64,000 nt of DNA. Origin: Knoxdaviesia capensis (Eukaryota > Ascomycota > Sordariomycetes > Microascales > Gondwanamycetaceae). The notes under the pieces were generated by a model. That model saw only the letters and a list, made by a program, of their open reading frames with translations, made no database searches and was not told the DNA's origin. This document shows, one piece after another, positions 1-10,656 of this stretch. The position numbers were made by a program, and so were the translations under genes. Numbering within the stretch: position 1 is the first letter of the stretch; each line of letters opens with the position of its first letter. The stretch spans positions 2,165,565 to 2,229,564 of the forward strand of contig LNGK01000006.1 in the NCBI GenBank assembly GCA_001510575.1. The letters run 5' to 3'.

Positions 1-334
1 GGATAAAACAACTACTCGGACAATACCACACAGCTATTCCCGCCGTATTTTCGAGCGGTTGGGTGTCTTTTGGTGGAGTGGCCTGCCCTCGGTTTGGTGA
101 AGACTCAAAATAACCCGCATCGCAAATCCTTCCTTCGTATTCCCTCATTCCCCCCCCAGCGAGGGCTTCTGCTTCTTCCTCGTCTTCCTCTCCCCACTCT
201 TCACTTCCCGCGTCGTATTTCCCTTCTGTCGGCCCCCATACCCATAACGCCCAAAGAGTGACCCAGCAGTCAAATCCCTCCGAGGAAGAAAAAGCCGAAT
301 AAAACAAAATAAAAATAAATACAGTGCACAAACA

Positions 335-373
<39 letters not shown>

Positions 374-775
374 CTCTTCTCGGCTCTCTCTCTCTCTTTC
401 TCCCACCCAATTTCCAGCCTGGTGTCCCTCGTCTTCATCCTCGTATTTGTGTCTGATTTTCATTCCCTCTCCCCATATTTCCATCCCCATCTGCTTAGAC
501 ACTACATACGAGACCTCCTCCTAGACTCTGCCGGACATTGCATTGTCTATACACACGCCCCCCTTTCCCCCAGTTGTTGTGGCAAACCATCCATCTTCTT
601 CTCTCTGTTCTTACCCTCTCAGCCTGGATATGTTTCCGCCTGCTTCTTGGCTCACGTAGAGACACATCCCCAAACTCTTTTTCTTTTGACCGGGCCCATC
701 CCGCGCGCGCTCTCTCTCTCTCTCCGACTGACCCGACTTTCGATCTTCCTTTTCTCTTTTCTTTTCCTTTTCGCC
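1..775 (+). promoter_or_regulatory. Upstream/5' leader region of the GH17 gene
   Basis: No gene is seen here. The stretch from about 120 to 775 is strongly pyrimidine-rich on the + strand, with a TC dinucleotide tract at 343-370 and another CT tract near 711-724. An open frame runs through it into the GH17 gene from about 422, but it has no in-frame ATG before 776 and its translation is Ser/Leu/Phe-rich low-complexity. It is best read as promoter plus 5' untranslated leader. Confidence 0.6.
343..370. repeat. (TC)n microsatellite
   Basis: Fourteen uninterrupted TC units lie in the leader of the GH17 gene. The same C+T-rich strand bias continues downstream to the ATG. Confidence 0.95.
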
Positions 776-3178
776 ATGTCCCAACGACGGTACTACGAAA
801 GGTCTCCTCCCGAGGAGCGAGAACCGCTGGATAGAAGCTACACCCAACGATCCGACCCCTTCTACAACAATCCGCAACCGGCACATTCCAACGGCCATCC
901 CTATACCCAGACCCCCCAAGCCTTCAACCAGCCACCGCATCAGCACCAGCAGCAGCCATACGACTCGTACGATCCCGGAAACGAGTACCGCCCTGACGCC
1001 TACGACCCGGCCCCGTCGTACGACCGTCCATATCCCGCCGTGTCGGCCTCCTCCTCGTCATCCCGCGGTCCGCCGCCTGCTGCCGTCGGCGCTCACTCGA
1101 CACCCTCTCCCCCGAACTTCCCGCCACCGTACTCGTCACCCGCGCCGCAGAACGCTGCGTACAACAACTCCCGACAGCAACAACAACCACCACCACCTCC
1201 TGCGGCGATGAACCGCCAACACGACGCATACTACGCCGACCCCGTGAACCACAACAGCCAGTCCCGCATGATGTCGAACCACCCGCCCGAGCCTATGCCT
1301 GGCGCCGCCAGCCTTGGGCCGGTCCCCGAAGCCAGCGTCCCGCTCCAACACCAACCCTCGCAACACAGCGTGTCCGGCTACTCGGGCAGCGAATACCGCG
1401 GCCACGGCGCGCCACCCAGCCCCTACGACCCGCCGCTGCTCCCTCCCGGCGTGCCAAACTCGTACCACATGGAGAGCCGCTCCCCCAGCCGGAGTCCGAA
1501 CCCCTACGGCGTGGCGCCCATGCCGCCCATGCCGACCAACACCGCCGCCGCCGCCGCCTTCCACCACGACCGCTACAGCGATTCGCCGTACCCGACCGTC
1601 GGCCCTGCGGCCTCGTCGATGCAGGCCCTCCCCGGCAACCGCATGCCGCCGATGGGCAGCGGCCACGACCCGCGGCTCGGCATGGTCAACCCGAACGAGA
1701 TCATCGACGACGGCGACGACGGCCTGGACTACAGCCGGCCGGCGCGCAACTCGGTGCTGAGTCTGCACAGCAACCGCAGCGGCGCGAACCTAAGGGCCGG
1801 CGCCGCCGGCGCCGGCGTTATCGGCAGCGCCGTCGGACTTGCGTCGCGCAACGGATCCAACCGCAACTCGATGCTGCAGTACGAGTCGGTACCCGGCGGC
1901 GGCGGGGGTGCCGGCAGTGTGTCGGCAGGCTCCAACACGGGGCTTGCGGGCGCCGGGTCGGGCGGCCTGCCGCCGAGCGGCAGCTCGGGCTTGATGCTGG
2001 AGAAGTCGGGGTGGCTGGCGAAGAAGGAGACCAACAAGAAACGCTGGCGCTGGGTGGTGATCATCATCGTGCTGGTGCTCGTCATCGGTGGCATTGTCGG
2101 CGGCATCGTCGGCGGGCTGCTGCGCGACAAGGGCGGCAGCGGCAACAGCAGCAACAGCAGCAGCGGGTCCTCGTCGGGCTCGGGCCAGTCGGCCGACGAC
2201 GACACTAAGAACAACGGCGACCTCTCGATCAATAGCAAGGAGATCAAGGAGCTGCTGGGCAACTCGAACCTGCACCGCGTGTTCCCGGGCATCGACTACA
2301 CGCCGCTCAACACGCAGTACCCGGAGTGCATCCACGCGCCGCCGTCGCAGAACAACGTGACGCGCGACATTGCCGTGCTGTCGCAGCTGACCGGCACCAT
2401 CCGGCTGTACGGCACCGACTGCAACCAGACGCAGATGGTGCTGCACTCGATCAAGCAGCTGAAGCTGGAGTCGTCGATGCGCGTGTGGATGGGCGTGTGG
2501 CAGGACAACAACCAGACCACCAACGCGCGCCAGCTGGCGCAGATGTGGGACATTCTCGACGAGTACGGCGCCGACCAGTTCGACGGCGTGGTGGTCGCCA
2601 ACGAGATCCTGTTCCGCAAGCAGATGACCGAGACGCAGCTGGCCACGCTGCTCGGCGCCGTGCGCTCCAACCTGACCGCCAAGGGCTTCCCGCTGCCGGT
2701 GGCCACGTCCGACCTGGGCGACCTGTGGACGGCGAGCCTGGCGTCGCAGAGCGACTACATCATGTCGAACATCCACCCGTTCTTCGCGTTCGAGCCGGCC
2801 GCGAACGCCGCGGCGTGGACGTACGACTTCTGGCAGAACAAGAACGAGGGCTTCTTCAAGACCGACGCGAAGAAGAACGTCATCTCCGAGATCGGGTGGC
2901 CGACCTCCGGCGGCACGAACTGCGCCGACGGCACCACGTCGTGCACCTCCGGCAGCGTCGCCGCCGTGGCCGGCCTCAACACGCTGCTGAGCACGTGGGT
3001 GTGCGATGCGCTCACCAACGGCACCAACTACTTCTGGTTCAGCGCCTTCGACGAGCCGTGGAAGGTTCTGTTCAACACTGCCGGCCGGGCGTGGGAGGAC
3101 CAGTGGGGCCTGATGGACGTGAATCGCAATCTGAAGAAGGGCGTGACGATTCCGAGCTGTGGCGGGAAGACCGTCTAG
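776..3178 (+). CDS. btgC: GH17 glucan endo-1,3-beta-glucosidase, type II membrane (BtgC-like)
   Basis: This intronless gene encodes 800 residues and probably cleaves beta-1,3-glucan in the cell wall. Residues 1-425 form a Pro/Gln/Tyr/Ser-rich, presumably cytosolic tail. Residues 427-449 are a hydrophobic Val/Ile/Gly membrane anchor preceded by Lys/Arg, and there is no N-terminal signal peptide, so the topology is type II. A Ser/Gly linker leads to a GH17 catalytic domain at about 490-795. The expected acid/base lies in VVANEI (Glu610) and the nucleophile in ISEIGWP (Glu705); both are intact. This layout is that of Aspergillus BtgC, but the N-terminal tail appears longer. The start is the first ATG after the pyrimidine leader and begins MSQRRYYE. 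The gene converges with the STRAP-like gene. Family assignment is firm; linkage specificity is inferred. Confidence 0.92.
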   Translation: MSQRRYYERSPPEEREPLDRSYTQRSDPFYNNPQPAHSNGHPYTQTPQAFNQPPHQHQQQPYDSYDPGNEYRPDAYDPAPSYDRPYPAVSASSSSSRGPPPAAVGAHSTPSPPNFPPPYSSPAPQNAAYNNSRQQQQPPPPPAAMNRQHDAYYADPVNHNSQSRMMSNHPPEPMPGAASLGPVPEASVPLQHQPSQHSVSGYSGSEYRGHGAPPSPYDPPLLPPGVPNSYHMESRSPSRSPNPYGVAPMPPMPTNTAAAAAFHHDRYSDSPYPTVGPAASSMQALPGNRMPPMGSGHDPRLGMVNPNEIIDDGDDGLDYSRPARNSVLSLHSNRSGANLRAGAAGAGVIGSAVGLASRNGSNRNSMLQYESVPGGGGGAGSVSAGSNTGLAGAGSGGLPPSGSSGLMLEKSGWLAKKETNKKRWRWVVIIIVLVLVIGGIVGGIVGGLLRDKGGSGNSSNSSSGSSSGSGQSADDDTKNNGDLSINSKEIKELLGNSNLHRVFPGIDYTPLNTQYPECIHAPPSQNNVTRDIAVLSQLTGTIRLYGTDCNQTQMVLHSIKQLKLESSMRVWMGVWQDNNQTTNARQLAQMWDILDEYGADQFDGVVVANEILFRKQMTETQLATLLGAVRSNLTAKGFPLPVATSDLGDLWTASLASQSDYIMSNIHPFFAFEPAANAAAWTYDFWQNKNEGFFKTDAKKNVISEIGWPTSGGTNCADGTTSCTSGSVAAVAGLNTLLSTWVCDALTNGTNYFWFSAFDEPWKVLFNTAGRAWEDQWGLMDVNRNLKKGVTIPSCGGKTV

Positions 3179-4200
3179 TCCGTCTCACGCTTCCTCCTCT
3201 CGCCTCTTCCTCTTCGGTGTGCGGCCTCCTGATTTCTTGTCTGGTCCTTCGTCATGATCATCGCCCGGCATCCGATGTGGCCCCGAGTTCCTGGCCACGT
3301 CTGTCTCTATCTACGCATTTGTCTGCTCTTTTCGGGGGTTCCGGTGTTGCACGGTGTTTTCCTTGCCTTCTGTTGCTACATCTTCCCGGCTGGCTTGTTT
3401 GTCGTTTTGTAATCTCTTGCACATAACCCCTTTTCCTTTCTTTTCCTTTCTTCTTTTTTTCTTCTTTTCTTCTGTTTTTTCTTCTTGTTCCTGGGAATCG
3501 GGCGGACCGGTGTGCATAGCTTTTCTTTCTGTTCTTTTCCGTGACGTGTCTTGAAGTTCCTTGGGCTCCAGAACTCACAGCACCTACTACTCATCATCAT
3601 CATCATCATCATCATCAATTCGGACTCGGATGTCTTGTGTTCTTTGTTTTTATCACTCGGAGGAAATGGCGGGGGATCATCTGGTTGGGGTACATCTACA
3701 TTATATATACATATATATAAGGATTAAGCTTTGACATGCTTTTTCAAATCTTGTAGCACGGAAAGAAATACAACAAAAATTGGGTATTTATTTACACCTC
3801 TTGACTCTCTGCCGTCTGCGTCACTTTCCGTGCACCGGGAAAAGAATTGATGTTCTAGGTTCTACCGAAACCCTACCACGAAACCAATTGCCATGCTGCT
3901 TAAAAAAAGAAAAAGAAGAAACATAGAGCAAACTCCCGCCCTGGAATATGGAACTCCCTCCAGTACTCCCTTTGGACATCCGCTGCCTCACCTCACACAC
4001 CCCGACTTTCCTCGCGCTTAAGCTCCCGGCGCCGCCACGTCCCGATACGTTCGCTTCGCCGCGGGCGCCTTGCCGGCGATATCCGCGATGGCCCACGTCT
4101 TCGTCACCGCCGCGCCCTTGGCCGCCTTCGTATAACGAACCGGCCGTGCCGGCGCCTGCACACTCGCCCGCCGCCTGCCAGGCGGAGCTGCGGCAGAGGT
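3179..4200. other. Convergent 3' intergenic region
   Basis: This stretch lies between the stop codons of the GH17 gene (+) and the STRAP-like gene (-). It is T-rich on the + strand up to about 3560, holds nine TCA units at 3591-3617 and an alternating AT stretch near 3701-3720, and is likely to contain the 3' UTRs and polyadenylation sites of both genes. No further gene is seen. Confidence 0.6.
3591..3617. repeat. (TCA)9 trinucleotide repeat
   Basis: Nine perfect TCA units lie in the presumed 3' UTR of the GH17 gene. Confidence 0.95.
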
Positions 4201-5558
4201 CTACTCCGCCGTCCGCTCCGCCGGGGGCGCAGGCCCTGCCGGCCCGTTGGTGGCCGACGCCGGGCCGCCGCGCCACAGCCCGTAGTAGCCGTCGACGTTC
4301 TTCCACATCTTGATGGTGCCGTCCTCCGACCCCGTGGCGTACAGCTTGCCGTCCGGCGAGAAGGCCACCGACCAGATCGGGCCGTGGTGTCCCTTGTGGG
4401 TTTCTGAACAGCATCAGTTAGTAAGCCGTCCACTATCACGCAAACACATCGACACAGACAGAGTAACCTACCGATCTCGCTGCCGTCGTCCCACCGAAGA
4501 ACCTTGCCCCACGTGCCCGGATTCTCACCCACAACAAGCTTGCGGCTCTTCAGATCCACCCCCACACTGGCCGCCTTGAAGTCCAGCTTGAAGCGCTTGA
4601 GCTCGTCCATGGCCTTGGGCCCCGTCCAGAAGTACAGGCCCTTGCCAGCGGCGACCGCCAGCACCGGCGACCCGCCGCCGATGTCCGTCGGCGACGTGTA
4701 CTCGGGAGCCAGCGCCACCAGCTCGCACGACGTGATCTCGTCGTCCAGCACCTCCTGGCGGATCATGCTGCGCGTGGTCAGGTTGAACCAGCGGATGACC
4801 TTGTCGGAGGCCGTGACAATCGTGTCCGGGTCGAGCGTCCACACAATGAACTTTATGCTGCCCGTGTGCACTCCTTGGCCAATCTCGAAGCCCTGCGACG
4901 CGTCAATTTGCACCGGCGCGCCCGAGTCGGTCGTCTGCGACAGCTCGAAAATACGCAGCTTCTTCTCCATGCCGCCCGTGGCTATTAGGTCGCTGTGGTC
5001 GGGGGGATACGCAACGGCGCGAACGATGTGGTTGTGTTGGATCGAGTACAGGAGGTCTCCCGTGTGGGTGTCCCAGATTTTACTACCGGCACAATGTGTT
5101 AGCATGCAAGGATGAGAAGCGTCGACTGGACGGAAGCATCGGCATCAACTTACGCCGTGAAGTCGGCCGACGCCGTGGCGGCATTCGACGCGTCGGGACT
5201 TAGGCGGGCCTGCCACACGGCACCCTTGTGGCCAATGAAGGTTCCGATCCTGCCGGGCAGGTTAGTGTGAGCTCCTACGACAATCCTGCTGCCAACTACA
5301 GCGGGGGACAGCCTTACCAGTCTCCAGTTTGACCGTCGCGAAGCATGGGGTTGCCATCTGAACAGAAGAGACACGTTAGTAGGAGCGAAGCAGCCAAGAA
5401 CCACGGCTGGAAGGTGAGCCCTGCTTACCCTTGCAGGCCGATATCAGATAGTAGACTTCGTCCTTCTCGAGCGGCGAGAAGCTGATATGAGGAACCGGGC
5501 GCGAGTGGCCGTGGCACGTCAGAGGCACGCAGTTCCGGGGGGCGAGATCGCTCGCCAT
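4201..5558 (-). CDS. STRAP/UNRIP-like WD40 protein, five exons
   Basis: The protein is a WD40 beta-propeller homologous to serine-threonine kinase receptor-associated protein (STRAP/UNRIP), which in animals binds the SMN complex and TGF-beta receptors. Its fungal role is not settled. I place exons at 5558-5429, 5357-5318, 5249-5154, 5082-4472 and 4403-4201; introns are 68-71 bases, all GT-AG, and the joined frame gives 359 residues. Family-typical pieces are the N-terminal PLTCHGHSRPV, ISACKDGNPMLRDGQTGDW across the first intron, GTFIGHKGAVW, ASADFTAKIWD across the third intron, and a last repeat with GSEDGTIKMW followed by GLW. The C-terminal tail is a short Ala/Pro-rich stretch. Length and motif order match the family. 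The gene faces the Doa1-like gene across a 1.5-kb shared upstream region. Function in this organism is inferred. Confidence 0.9.
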
Positions 5559-7051
5559 GTTTGTGAGAGGTATAGGGTAGTGTTGTTGGGTGGATATCGG
5601 GTTCGTCAATTTGCGTATCTATGCGGAAGAATGCCCAGCGGAGGACAAGATGAAGCTGAGAAACGGAAAGTCTGGATAGATGGGATCGCGATTACAGGAG
5701 CATGCGACAAAGAGGAACCGTGCGCAAGGTTGGAGGAGAGGCCCGAAGGAAATATGTGGTAGGGACTGCGAAGTAGATCTGGAGACACATCAATGTTAAT
5801 GAGAGTCTGAAGGATAACTAACCATGTCCAGGTTTATATGAAAGCACGACAAAAAGACGGTCGGTGTGCTCCAGCATGATGTGATAACACACAGCGGCGA
5901 GAAGACGTCATTCGGCTCGCTGAGTTGAAGGAATGCCACCGAACAACCCTGGGTAGTGGTCTGGCGCACTTAGAACACACTCGACTGTCCCGCAGGAGAG
6001 AGCATTCCAGTGGTGAGAGAGATACTGCTTACAGTGGAGAACCGTTGGTTTCTTGGTATTACAGAGCCCAGCTCAGGTTGACCGACAGACCGAGTATCGG
6101 CCAGAGAGGCGTCGTCTGAGGGTGTGAGATAGATGGATATTCGGCTCTCGCGATACGGCTGTCGAGATGCCGCCGGACCCGGCAGAGAGAGACAGTTATA
6201 GAGTGATATGGGGAGAGGGGGCACAGGGAGAGACAGGGACGAGACACAGGATGGCGGGGTGGTTTAGGAAAGTCTAACGTGAGAACAAGGGAAGAAAGAG
6301 GCCGTTACAGTCGTGATAGAAGGAAAAGAAGACACCAAAACTAGAATAGAAATTTGCTAGAGAGCATATCTATCGTCATTAGAAGAGAAAAAAAAGAGCC
6401 GGGATATAGAAAAAGACAGAGAAATTCATCCAAAAATCACCAATGCGTGGATATATGGGGGTTGTATAGCGAAGCCGAAAAGAAAGGAGAAAAAAGGTGA
6501 AGAGAGGAAAAAAAGGCGTATCAGAATCAGCCTGGTGGGGAGGCTAAAATGCATTGAAGTTGGCGGGCCAAATGTGTCTATGCAAGGCTGGATAACCCTA
6601 ACAACCCTAGAGTCCCCCTCCAAGCCAGTTTGCCCCTCATATTTCCGGCATTCAGCAGGACCGATCTCGTTAAAGAGCTCCAGAAGCTTCCAAGTAATCT
6701 CGTCGATCTTGGTCAGCATCCATCCTGTTTCTTCTCCGGCACATTGCCTTTCTAAACCTCAGCTGCTTCGAATCGTGCGGAGTCACCCTCTTCCTCATCA
6801 CATTTTCCTGCTCTTCAATATACCCTCTCTCTATCCAAACCGGGGCTAGTCAATCAGCTCATCCCAAATCGTCTGCCCTCTTTAGTGACGCTCTCCTCTT
6901 CACCCAAAAGCTGAAGTTCCCGCTCTGTGACCTCGATCGATCAACGGTATATCCACTTCTAACCACCGATCCCAACGCCTCTTTCTCTCCGGACACCTTC
7001 TCGGGACTTCTTGTCGTGACTCCAGACCGGCTGCCACAGCCTCGTGTTGCA
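5559..7051. promoter_or_regulatory. Bidirectional upstream region of STRAP-like and Doa1-like genes
   Basis: The two genes are head to head with 1493 bases between their start codons. The left half (about 6100-6530) is purine-rich on the + strand, that is pyrimidine-rich on the coding strand of the STRAP-like gene. The right half (about 6720-7050) is C+T-rich on the + strand, the coding strand of the Doa1-like gene. Two telomere-like AACCCTA boxes lie at 6593-6610, near the switch point. No convincing ORF is present. Confidence 0.55.
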
Positions 7052-9705
7052 ATGGCTGCCTTCCAGCTTTCAGCCGAGCTTGTCGGCCACGACTCCGATG
7101 TACGTAGCGAACTCCGCTGACACCTCCCGGAACTGTTGATTTCTGACCCGATGATGCCCGTCTTCCGTACAATAGGTCCGTGCCGTCGTGTTCCCCGATG
7201 CCGACCTTGTTCTGACCGCCTCGAGAGACTGTACCGTCCGCGCCTGGCGCCGAAAATCGGCAACACTGCCCGAGTTCGAGCCGTTCATCGTCAGCCAGAG
7301 CCCCGAATACGTCAACGCCCTGACCTTCCTGCCGCAGTCGAAAGACTACCCCAATGGCCTTGTGGCGTCGGGCGGCAAGGACACCATTATCGATGTGCGC
7401 AGCCCGCTTGCTGGGCCTTCAGACAACGCCGAGCGTCTGCTCATCGGCCACGGCCATAACATCTGCACGCTGGATGTATCACCCCAGGGCAGCTATCTGG
7501 TGTCTGGCGGCTGGGACTCCCAGGCCCGTATCTGGAAGGTTGGAAAGTGGGAGACTGAGCTGAGTATGACACGTCTGATCTGAGCTGAACCTTACGCCGA
7601 CCTGGCCCCTTTTTTTCTTTTCACTGCTAACAACTGCCATTTGCTTCCAACCGCTACAGTGCTACAGGAGCACGAGCTGAGTGTGTGGGCCGTGCTGGCC
7701 TACGACGAAAACACGGTGGTTACCGGATGCGCCGACAAGAACATCCGAGTCTTCGATCTGCGCAAGAGCACCGCGGGCGATGTGCGACCGGCCTCGACGA
7801 TATACACCCAAGACATAATACGAGCCCTGTGCAAGGTGCCCAAGGGCCACCCGTCGGGCGCCGACATTGCCAGCGCCAGCAACGACGGCATCATCCGCCT
7901 GTGGAAGCTGAACGGCCAGCAGGTCGGCGAGCTCCTGGGCCACGACAGCTATGTCTACAGCCTGGCCGCGCTGCCCACCGGCGAGCTCGTCAGCTCGGGC
8001 GAGGACCGCACCATCCGCGTGTGGAAGGGCACCGAGTGCGTGCAGACCATCACGCTGCCCGCCATCTCCGTGTGGAGTGTGGCTGTGTGTGCGGAAACCG
8101 GCGATATCGTGTCGGGCTCGAGCGACAAGGTTGCGCGTGTGTTCAGCCGCGACCCCAAGCGCGTGGCCAGCGACGAGCTGCTCAAGTCCTTCCAGGACAT
8201 GGTGCAGTCGTCAGCCATCCCGCAGCAGCAGCTGCCGGCGATCAACAAGGAGAAGGTGCCGGGCCCGGAGTTCCTGACCACGCGGTCGGGCAAGAAAGAC
8301 GGCCAGGTGCAGATCATCAAGCACGATGACGGCTCGCTGGCGGCCTACACGTGGTCGGTGCGCGAGCAGAAGTGGGAGCACGTCGGCGCGGTGGTCGACT
8401 CGGCCGGCAGCAGCGGCGCCAAGAAGGAGTACGGCGGCAAGAAGTGGGACTATGTGTTTGACGTCGACATTGAGGACGGCAAGCCGCCGCTGAAGCTGCC
8501 GTATAACGTGGCCGAGAACGCGTTTGATGCGGCCCGGCGGTTTCTGGAGAACAACGAGCTGCCGCTGTCGTACATGGACAATGTGGTGCAGTTCATCCAG
8601 CAGAACACCACCGGGGCCACCCTCGGCGCCTCGACCAACGACGATGGCGGCGACTACTCGTGGGGTACCGGTGCCAGATACCGGCCCGGCGACGGTGAAA
8701 GCTCATCTTCGGCCCCGCCGCCGGCTAAGAAGTCGTCGGTGCTGCCGCAGAAGGAGTACCTGACACTGCTCAACGGAAAGTTCGATAGTAAGTTGGCATG
8801 GACGCCGTGTACTTCCTATATCAAGCCACACTTGCTATATGTGTGTGCGTGTGGTTGATACCTGAATATATACTAACCTCCCCCCAGACATGGCGAACAA
8901 GATCCGCACCGTCAACAAGACAATGATCTCGTCCGGCCGCAAGCACCACGCACTCAACCCGCTGGAGGAGGAGATCCTGCTGTCCCTGCGGTCGTCCGTC
9001 GAGGGCAACACGCCGGTGTCGGAGCAGCAGCTGGACCTGGTGGTGAAGGTGGTGTCCAAGTGGGCGTACACGGACATCCTGCCGGGCCTGGACATCCTGC
9101 GGTTCCTGATGCGCTACCCGGCGACGCTGGAGTACGGGCTGGAGGCCGACACGTCGATTGTGGCGATCCTGGTCGACAGCGCCGCGACGGCGCGCGACGG
9201 CGCGCCCGCCGTCAACGAGAACTGCGTGATGATGGCGCTGCGCGGGCTAGCCAACACGTTCGCGACCGCCGAAGGTCGCGCGCTGGTGGCGCTCGACGCC
9301 GAGAAGCCCCTCCAGCTGCTCGAGCTGGCGGCAGGCGTCGACAGCAGCAGCAGCGTCGGCGTGCAGAACCGCAACGTGCAGATCTCGGCGGCGACACTGC
9401 TGATCAACTTCACGGTGCTGCTCGCCAGCTACGGCGCGTCGGCGTTCTCCGATGGCGCGGCGACTGCGGCGACTGCGGCGCGGCTGTTCGCGGTCGCGAA
9501 GGAGATGCTCGCGCGGCAGAGCGACGCCGAGGTGCTGTTCCGCGCGCTGGTTGGGCTGGGCACGCTTGCGGGCGCGGCGGGCTCTGGACGGCTGGGCGAG
9601 GGCGCGCGCGCGGTGGCATGGAAGGCGTGGGTGCAGGGGGCGATGCTGAAGTCGCAGGACGCGAAGGTGCGGGGTGTGGCGACGGAGGTTCTGGAGCTTA
9701 AGTGA
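7052..9705 (+). CDS. doa1: Doa1/Ufd3 (PLAA) homologue, Cdc48 ubiquitin cofactor
   Basis: This gene encodes the fungal homologue of Doa1/Ufd3 (phospholipase A2-activating protein), which links ubiquitin to the Cdc48/p97 ATPase in protein degradation, sorting and ubiquitin recycling. Exons are 7052-7099, 7176-7563, 7660-8787 and 8888-9705; introns are 76-100 bases with GT-AG ends, and the joined frame gives 793 residues. Residues 1 to about 310 are a seven-repeat WD40 propeller (VLTASRDCTVRAW, LVSGGWDSQARIWK, VSSGEDRTIRVWKG, VSGSSDKVARVF). A PFU ubiquitin-binding domain follows at about 355-455 (DGQVQIIKHDDG, WDYVFDVDI, YMDNVVQFI). The C-terminal part from about 535 is the Armadillo-like PUL domain that binds Cdc48. 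Domain order and length are as in the family. Confidence 0.95.
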
Positions 9706-10656
9706 GGAAGCAAGGAAGGCGTCTCTAGCATGCGTGTGGAGCTCGCGGCCGGTGGAAGTTCGTCTCTTGGACGTGTATTACTTTTTTCAAGAAGCGGTGT
9801 TGGCTTCTGATGGGGGATGGCTGTAGTCTCAGTGGCATTGCTAGCAAGCCGATTATCCTCTTACGGGGGAGTACCACGGTAGTATGAACTCGATCGGCGG
9901 ACAGCATCCTCTAGTCGTCCAATTGACGGACGGTTTACACCAATGCATCATGTTCAACTTGTGAGAGCCCAAGGCGCTCTTTCTATCGCGTATATTTCAT
10001 GTGAGCATCCACCGTACACACGACTAGATCAACACAGCAAGCCAAGACAAGCACGCAGATATCACAGAATCAAGCAGCAGAACGAACAGAAGTGATCGAT
10101 ATAGAAAGGAGAAGAAGAAGAAAAAGGAAAGAAAAAAAGAAACGCCATCCGGGGCTCCGTGGAACCAGCTTTGAACGCCAAACAGACACACAACACAAAC
10201 AGCCACACGCCCCCCAAAGATTGTGGCCGGGACGCGGACGGCCTCCCTGGTCCAGACAACACAGCACAGCATACACGAGGAAAATTAAAATCTACGGGCC
10301 CAATCCCCGGTCGGGGAGGTGGTAGTGGACAGCCGGGCCGGACGGGCTCTGGGGGTCATTACAGAGGGGCCGGGGCCGGGGCCGGGCGGGGTATGGGTGG
10401 CCGGAAGAAAGAATAACGAGAGAAGAAGAAGAGAAAAAGAGGTGGAGGACCAGCTGGTGGCTCGCTCCTGGGCGGTGGGCACTGGGACTCGCCACGCTAC
10501 CCGGAAAAAGAAGACGATATATCGAAAAGAACGGCGACACAGGGTCGATAGCGACCGGAGAAACACTACAGGAACACGCTGTCCGAAGAGACCCGGGGGT
10601 GTGCCCGTGAGAAAGACACCGAGGGTTGTCATTCGCAGGTCTAGCCGTCATCGACC
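9706..10656. other. Convergent 3' intergenic region
   Basis: This stretch lies between the stop codons of the Doa1-like gene (+) and the X325-like gene (-). It is purine-rich on the + strand from about 10085 to 10560. Open frames here are of low complexity and none resembles a known protein. It probably holds both 3' UTRs. Confidence 0.5.

Noticed and set aside
422..775. N-terminal extension of the GH17 protein
   Set aside because: The frame is open but has no ATG before 776, and the extension is translated from the pyrimidine-rich leader.
1790..2776. 328-codon open frame on the - strand
   Set aside because: It is antisense to the GH17 catalytic region, whose active-site motifs are intact on the + strand.
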